Origin: Ignavibacteria bacterium
GTDB lineage: Bacteria; Bacteroidota; Ignavibacteria; Kapaibacteriales; UBA4661
Reading direction: 5' to 3'
DNA length: 15,223 nucleotides
NCBI GenBank assembly: GCA_013298375.1
Contig: JAAFHM010000054.1
Coordinates: forward strand, 1 to 15,223
Shown: positions 14,108-15,223 of the stretch, piece after piece
How positions within the stretch are numbered: position 1 is the stretch's first letter
Layout of the letters: each line of letters begins with the position of its first letter
The notes under the pieces: generated by a model
The model's input: the letters and a program-made list of their open reading frames with translations, nothing else
Told to the model about the DNA's origin: nothing
Database searches by the model: none
Translations under genes and position numbers: made by a program

Positions 14108-15223
14108 ATGAACCACTTTCAACATCGTTGCCAAAATCTGGTGCTGTTCGCCATACTCGTTTGCGCATTAAGTGTGGGGATGTTCTCATCGGCAAAGGCG
14201 CAAGGAAGCGACATATATGGCACGGGGATTCGGATTAAACTCAACGACGACGGAACGCGCTATATTCGCTTTCTGACATGGCATCAAATCTGGTTTCGTT
14301 ATCTGCAAAACAACCCCAATTCCTATATGCACGAAGCAAATGCTGCTACGTCGGTTGATATTGGCATTCGCCGTTCGCGTTTTCTGCTCCATACACAAAT
14401 TGATAAAGACTTCATGGTGTTGATGCACTTGGGGATTAACAACCAAACCGAGACCACTGGCGGTATCGGCGCTCCTGGCACACCCGTTGACCCAACAGCA
14501 AATGCAAAGAAGCCGCAAGTGTTCATGCACGATGTCTATGGAGAATTGCGCGTGGCGGGTGGAAATACACCAACAGACGATGGCTTGTTTTGGGGTTTCG
14601 GGATGCACTATTGGAATGGGCTTTCGCGGATGACTATGTCCAGTACGCTCAATTACATGGCGAATGATTCGCCAATCCTCTGCTGGCCCACCATTGAAGC
14701 AACCGACCAATTTGTGCGGATGATCGGCACATACGTCAAAGGCAAGGCTCTTGGCTTCGACTACACTTTTTCGTTTGATATGCCATTCCGCTTTGGTGTC
14801 GGCAATGTCTTTACCAATATTCCCCGCGATACCGTCCGAGCAACGAGTAATTACTCTGCAAATCAACTGACAGGTGTACTGAAGGGCTATTTGGCGTATG
14901 AATTTTGGGATAAAGAAAATCGTGCTTTGCCGTTTACCGTTGGCACATATCTTGGGGCAAAGAAAGTATTGAATGTTGGTGTTGGTTTTCAATTTCAACC
15001 CAATGGAATGTGGACAAGCCGCTTCAATACACAAACGCGCCGCTTCGACACGACCAATACGGATTATCGCGTTCTTTCGGCAGACTTCTTCATGGATCTG
15101 CCCTTGCAAAGCGGTAAAGACCCCGACGCACTCACGATATATGCCGTCTATTACAACTATGCCATGGGGCAAAACTACATCCGCAATATTGGCATTATGA
15201 ACCCCGTGACCAGCACCCGCCCG
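14108..15223 (+). CDS. Outer-membrane porin-like protein, C-terminus cut by the window edge
   Basis: I read this frame by hand: 372 codons, open at the right edge. A signal peptide is clear (hydrophobic core NLVLFAILVCALSVGMF, cleavage likely after SSAKAQ). The mature protein begins GSDIYGTGIRIKLNDDGTRY and continues with alternating short beta-strand-like segments rich in aromatic and glycine residues. Examples are YIRFLTWHQIWFRY, IRRSRFLLHTQI, FWGFGMHYW and LNVGVGFQFQP. The pattern, with an early RRSRF-type strand, resembles Bacteroidota/Chlorobiota porins related to the phosphate-selective OprO/OprP group. The solute cannot be told from the sequence. Its own strong Shine-Dalgarno and an upstream terminator mark it as a separate, probably highly expressed unit. 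A 328-codon open frame on the opposite strand is a shadow. Confidence 0.75.
   Translation, partial: MNHFQHRCQNLVLFAILVCALSVGMFSSAKAQGSDIYGTGIRIKLNDDGTRYIRFLTWHQIWFRYLQNNPNSYMHEANAATSVDIGIRRSRFLLHTQIDKDFMVLMHLGINNQTETTGGIGAPGTPVDPTANAKKPQVFMHDVYGELRVAGGNTPTDDGLFWGFGMHYWNGLSRMTMSSTLNYMANDSPILCWPTIEATDQFVRMIGTYVKGKALGFDYTFSFDMPFRFGVGNVFTNIPRDTVRATSNYSANQLTGVLKGYLAYEFWDKENRALPFTVGTYLGAKKVLNVGVGFQFQPNGMWTSRFNTQTRRFDTTNTDYRVLSADFFMDLPLQSGKDPDALTIYAVYYNYAMGQNYIRNIGIMNPVTSTRP

Noticed and set aside
14186..15172. Long 328-codon open frame on the minus strand
   Set aside because: It lies antisense to the porin-like gene. The plus-strand frame has a signal peptide, strong Shine-Dalgarno, beta-barrel pattern and an upstream terminator, while the antisense protein has no recognisable family and many scattered Cys/His residues.

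Overview
The window looks like a chromosomal segment of a Gram-negative bacterium. It encodes an outer-membrane porin-like protein, signal peptides, a periplasm-facing sensor kinase and a CdaA-type diadenylate cyclase. Base composition is moderate, gene density is high, and most starts lack an obvious Shine-Dalgarno sequence. That combination suggests the Bacteroidota/Chlorobiota side of the tree. This placement is inferred from style and gene content only; no marker gene fixes it.

Left part, minus strand (1-3953). The window opens inside a CNNM/CorC-type membrane protein whose N-terminus is at 357. A hairpin terminator separates it from a stand-alone response regulator (484-966). Upstream lies the c-di-AMP synthase gene cdaA (1143-2033). 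Upstream of that is a tandem array of three near-identical PD-(D/E)XK nuclease-like genes (2069-3953). The copies have identical 47-bp spacers, and their N-terminal coiled-coil repeat steps down 4, 3, 2 heptads. A good sigma70-like promoter (3989-4017) lies in front of the array and could feed the array and then cdaA.

Middle part (4117-10113). A very large membrane-bound hybrid histidine kinase (1317 aa: 2 TM, HAMP, four PAS-like, HisKA, HATPase, REC, degenerate Hpt-like tail) runs to the right. It converges on an Rpn/DUF2887-type nuclease-like gene on the minus strand. Divergent from that gene is a soluble REC-HisKA-HATPase kinase. The big kinase is therefore bracketed by two different PD-(D/E)XK-type gene families.

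Right part, plus strand (10162-15223). This is housekeeping and envelope content: plsC (phospholipid acylation), accD (acetyl-CoA carboxylase beta subunit), a secreted protein of unknown function, and a PhoD-like metallophosphatase ended by a strong 13-bp hairpin terminator. Last is the N-terminal 372 codons of a porin-like beta-barrel protein with a strong Shine-Dalgarno sequence.

The most unusual structure is the triplicated nuclease-like array. It shows a graded heptad count, a mosaic pattern of synonymous differences that suggests gene conversion, and a position directly ahead of the c-di-AMP synthase gene. No tRNA, rRNA, CRISPR array or insertion sequence was recognised.
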